NCBI RefSeq assembly: GCF_029625435.1
Contig: NZ_CP121208.1
Location: forward strand, 930,001 to 994,000
DNA: 64,000 bases
Reading direction: 5' to 3'
Source: Arcanobacterium canis
GTDB lineage: Bacteria; Actinomycetota; Actinomycetes; Actinomycetales; Actinomycetaceae
Both the position numbers and the translations under genes were made by a program. Below, one piece after another: positions 61,914 through 64,000 of this stretch. Below the pieces are notes generated by a model. It made no database searches. It was not told the DNA's origin and saw only the letters and a list, made by a program, of their open reading frames with translations. How positions within the stretch are numbered: the stretch's first letter is position 1; the number at the start of each line of letters is the position of its first letter.

Positions 61914-63001
61914 CACTTCTTCTTTCGTTTCTTCGCGCCACTTTTCGAGCGCATGCCGGTGAGCACATGAGACGTGTCAATGTTACCCGAGTTCTCCTCC
62001 GACGAGGCGGACTTGGACATCTTGTCTCGTGCTTCGGAACGCATCTTCATGACTGCTTCGGTGTGAGCTTTCACGTTGTCGTTGCGCATTCCGAGTGCCA
62101 CTGCAAATGGTGCAGCGAGGAAGATCGATGACAACGTTGACAAAATCATGCCCACGAACATCACCAGAGCAAGGTCACGGAGAGTGTCCGCCCCGAGCAA
62201 AAGTACACCCACGAACAGGACGCTCATCACTGGGAGCAAGCCAGTGATCGAGGTATTAAGCGAACGAATTAGAGTTTGGTTGATGGCCAGGTTCGCCGAT
62301 TCTTCATAGGTCATGTCGTTTTGCCTACGAAGTTCAACCGTGTTTTCACGAACCTTGTCGAAAACCACGACGGTGTCGTAAAGGGAATACCCCATAATGG
62401 TGAGCAGACCAATGATCGTCGCCGGCGTAATCTCGAATCCACCAATCCAGTAAACGCCAAGAGTGACGATGAAATCGTGTAAGAGCGCGCCCATTGCGCC
62501 GACGGCGATTGCCCACGAGCGGAAGTAGATGGTCATGACCAGCGACACCAGGACCATGAACACGATCATCGCGCGAATTGCCTTCGACATAATGTCTGCA
62601 CCCCACGAGGGGCCGATGAAGGTAGAGGTCACTTCTGTCTCATTGACCTGATAGGCACTTGCCAATTCTGAACGAACCTGCTGGGTCTGTTGATCCGTCA
62701 GCTCACCGGTCTGAATGCGGATGGTGTCACTTCCAACATTCGATACACGTGGCGCAGTATCTTTACCGATCTTGGTCACGATATCAGTCGCTGGCTTCAG
62801 TGCTGTTTGCGAAGTGCCTGAAATTGTGAACTGAGATCCACCGCGGAACTCGATTCCCAGATTAGGAGAAATCGTTGCGAAGGAGAGCAGAGATACAAGG
62901 ACGAGGGCAATCGCAGCACTAAACCAGTACTTGCGCTTTTGAATCAGTGGGTAAGAGGTCTTGCCCGAGTAGAGGTTATTTCCCCAAGAATACATCGACA
63001 T
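61913..63001 (-). CDS. secF: Protein translocase subunit SecF
   Basis: A 362-aa inner-membrane protein with six helices: helix 1 at about 30-48, a periplasmic domain (Ile-Glu-Phe-Arg-Gly-Gly-Ser-Gln), then Gly-Gly-Phe-Glu-Ile-Thr-Pro-Ala-Thr-Ile-Ile-Gly and Ser-Leu-Tyr-Asp-Thr-Val-Val-Val-Phe-Asp-Lys-Val-Arg-Glu-Asn, the conserved SecF core. With SecD it uses the proton-motive force to complete export. The C-terminus is Lys-rich. Its start overlaps the secD stop (TGATG). Confidence 0.96.
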   Translation of the reverse strand: MSMYSWGNNLYSGKTSYPLIQKRKYWFSAAIALVLVSLLSFATISPNLGIEFRGGSQFTISGTSQTALKPATDIVTKIGKDTAPRVSNVGSDTIRIQTGELTDQQTQQVRSELASAYQVNETEVTSTFIGPSWGADIMSKAIRAMIVFMVLVSLVMTIYFRSWAIAVGAMGALLHDFIVTLGVYWIGGFEITPATIIGLLTIMGYSLYDTVVVFDKVRENTVELRRQNDMTYEESANLAINQTLIRSLNTSITGLLPVMSVLFVGVLLLGADTLRDLALVMFVGMILSTLSSIFLAAPFAVALGMRNDNVKAHTEAVMKMRSEARDKMSKSASSEENSGNIDTSHVLTGMRSKSGAKKRKKK

Positions 63002-64000
63002 CAGTTCTCACCTTTCGCTGCCTGGCGCTTCTCGCGACGCTCGCGTGCTCGAAGTTGTGCGAGCGATTCGCCCTCACGACGTTCGAGGTGAACTTCGCGT
63101 TGATGCTTATTTGCGGTTGTGTGATCGGAGACGAAACGTGCGTCGGGATACTCGTCGGCCGAGAGCGCCTGTTTTTCAAGGCCTGTAACGCCAGAACGAG
63201 ACTTCTTCTTTGTTTCAAAGGAACGAATCCGACCTCGTCCCTGGTAAATCGCCGGGCCTTCGAGTTTCTTAGTATTCAGGCCAGAATAGGCCTTGCCCTG
63301 TCCGAAGAAAGCGGTCTTCCCGAGGTACGTCATCAATGGATAGGTGAACATCATGACGACGATCAAATCCAACACAGTTGTAATACCGAGTGTAAAAGCG
63401 AAGCCACGCACGGAACCAACAGTCAAAATGTACAAGACCGCAGAGGCAAGGAGGTTCACCGCGTCGGAAACGATGATGGTGCGGCGGGCATGAACCCATC
63501 CGTGATAAATAGCACTGGTGACGGTGCGGCCGTCGCGAATTTCATCACGAATACGCTCGAAGTACACAATGAACGAGTCGGCTGTCACACCAATGGAAAC
63601 GATCATACCCAGGACGCCGGCCATCGAGAGCCTGTACCCCATCCCCCACGACAGCAAACAGACCACAAAGTATGACAAGCCGGTCGAAAGAAGAATCGAG
63701 GCCACGGCAACCACGCCCAACGCGTGATACTGCCAGACCATGTATGCCACGATAATCAGCAAGCCGATAAGGCCAGCGATCAAACCGGACTGAAGTTGGT
63801 CTGTACCAAGAGTCGCTGAAATCTGTTCTTCAGACTGAACGTGGAAATTCAACGGAAGGGAGCCAAAGCTGAGCTGGTTAGCTAACGATGCTGCCTCGGG
63901 AGCAGTAAACGATCCGGTGATTTGCGCACCACCAGAAATTCGGCCCGAGGGAACGGGTGCAGAGAGCACCTTGCCATCAAGCACGATCGAGAACTGATTG
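63001..64000 (-). CDS. secD: Protein translocase subunit SecD (C-terminal part, cut by window edge)
   Basis: The last about 332 residues of SecD; the 5' part lies outside the window and the frame continues open to the edge (Ser-Ile-Val-Leu-Asp-Gly before the first visible Met). It shows the P1 end (Ile-Thr-Gly-Ser-Phe-Thr-Ala-Pro-Glu-Ala-Ala-Ser-Leu-Ala), helices 2-6, Gly-Met-Ile-Val-Ser-Ile-Gly-Val-Thr-Ala-Asp-Ser-Phe-Ile-Val-Tyr-Phe-Glu-Arg-Ile-Arg-Asp-Glu, then a long charged cytoplasmic tail of about 100 residues, as seen in actinobacterial SecD. It is coupled to secF. Confidence 0.95.
   Translation of the reverse strand, partial: NQFSIVLDGKVLSAPVPSGRISGGAQITGSFTAPEAASLANQLSFGSLPLNFHVQSEEQISATLGTDQLQSGLIAGLIGLLIIVAYMVWQYHALGVVAVASILLSTGLSYFVVCLLSWGMGYRLSMAGVLGMIVSIGVTADSFIVYFERIRDEIRDGRTVTSAIYHGWVHARRTIIVSDAVNLLASAVLYILTVGSVRGFAFTLGITTVLDLIVVMMFTYPLMTYLGKTAFFGQGKAYSGLNTKKLEGPAIYQGRGRIRSFETKKKSRSGVTGLEKQALSADEYPDARFVSDHTTANKHQREVHLERREGESLAQLRARERREKRQAAKGEN

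Overview
The window is a continuous stretch of actinobacterial chromosome from a member of the Actinomycetaceae; the mix of genes and the moderate (not very high) GC fit the Arcanobacterium/Trueperella group best. That genus assignment is an inference. The actinobacterial assignment is firmer: RbpA, a GarA-like FHA protein followed by two MerR regulators of the Rv1828/Rv1830 type, HelY, PafB/PafC, mIHF, separate Lnt and polyprenol-phosphate-mannose synthase, and a PriA with no helicase motifs. Almost every gene is housekeeping. No insertion sequences, prophage genes, rRNA or CRISPR arrays were seen, and there is one tRNA gene.

Layout. 1-4.4 kb: a 1157-aa coiled-coil lipoprotein with a central CAP domain, about 700 bp of apparently empty sequence, and tRNA-Pro(GGG) with its own terminator. 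4.5-9.5 kb (+): aminopeptidase N, FHA protein, two MerR regulators, RbpA. 9.6-16.9 kb (-): Ppm synthase and Lnt, then HelY, a small membrane protein, PafC and PafB. 16.9-18.0 kb (+): a DUF3866 protein, divergent from pafB across a palindromic gap of about 38 bp. 18.0-19.9 kb (-): an FMN riboswitch controlling a permease and a substrate-binding lipoprotein (RibX/RibY-like) with no ATPase gene. 20.0-29.3 kb (-): gmk, rpoZ, coaBC, metK, priA, fmt, rsmB, rpe, preceded by mIHF. 29.3-40.4 kb (-): a long, tightly packed run rpsD, DUF948, alaS, ruvX, mltG, aroE-like, A24 peptidase, aroC, aroK-aroB fusion, shikimate-kinase-like, efp, nusB. 40.4-51.5 kb: rarA(-), MMPL exporter(+), GNAT and aspS(-), then FNT channel, MFS transporter and DEAD-box helicase(+). 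51.5-56.9 kb (-): two adjacent membrane-linked GTPases, hisS and a metallo-beta-lactamase-fold hydrolase. 57.0-59.0 kb (+): DUF349 protein and an AbiEi-like protein whose end overlaps rel. 59.0-64.0 kb (-): rel, apt, secF and secD, the last cut by the window edge.

Functional logic. The window supplies translation (tRNA synthetases, S4, EF-P, formyltransferase), transcription (RbpA, omega, NusB), the late shikimate pathway, envelope lipid and lipoprotein maturation (Lnt, Ppm, MltG, SecDF), stress signalling (Rel, PafBC) and DNA repair (RarA, RuvX, PriA, HelY). The points most worth a second look are: the FMN-riboswitch transporter without an ATPase; an intrinsic-terminator signal inside the first codons of coaBC; two apparently catalytically dead shikimate-pathway paralogues inside the aro operon; the paired GTPases; the CAP/coiled-coil lipoprotein; the orphan AbiEi-like protein overlapping rel; and palindromic control regions upstream of the ResR-like regulator, rbpA and pafB/DUF3866. 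I did not find a self-contained new defence or mobile system.
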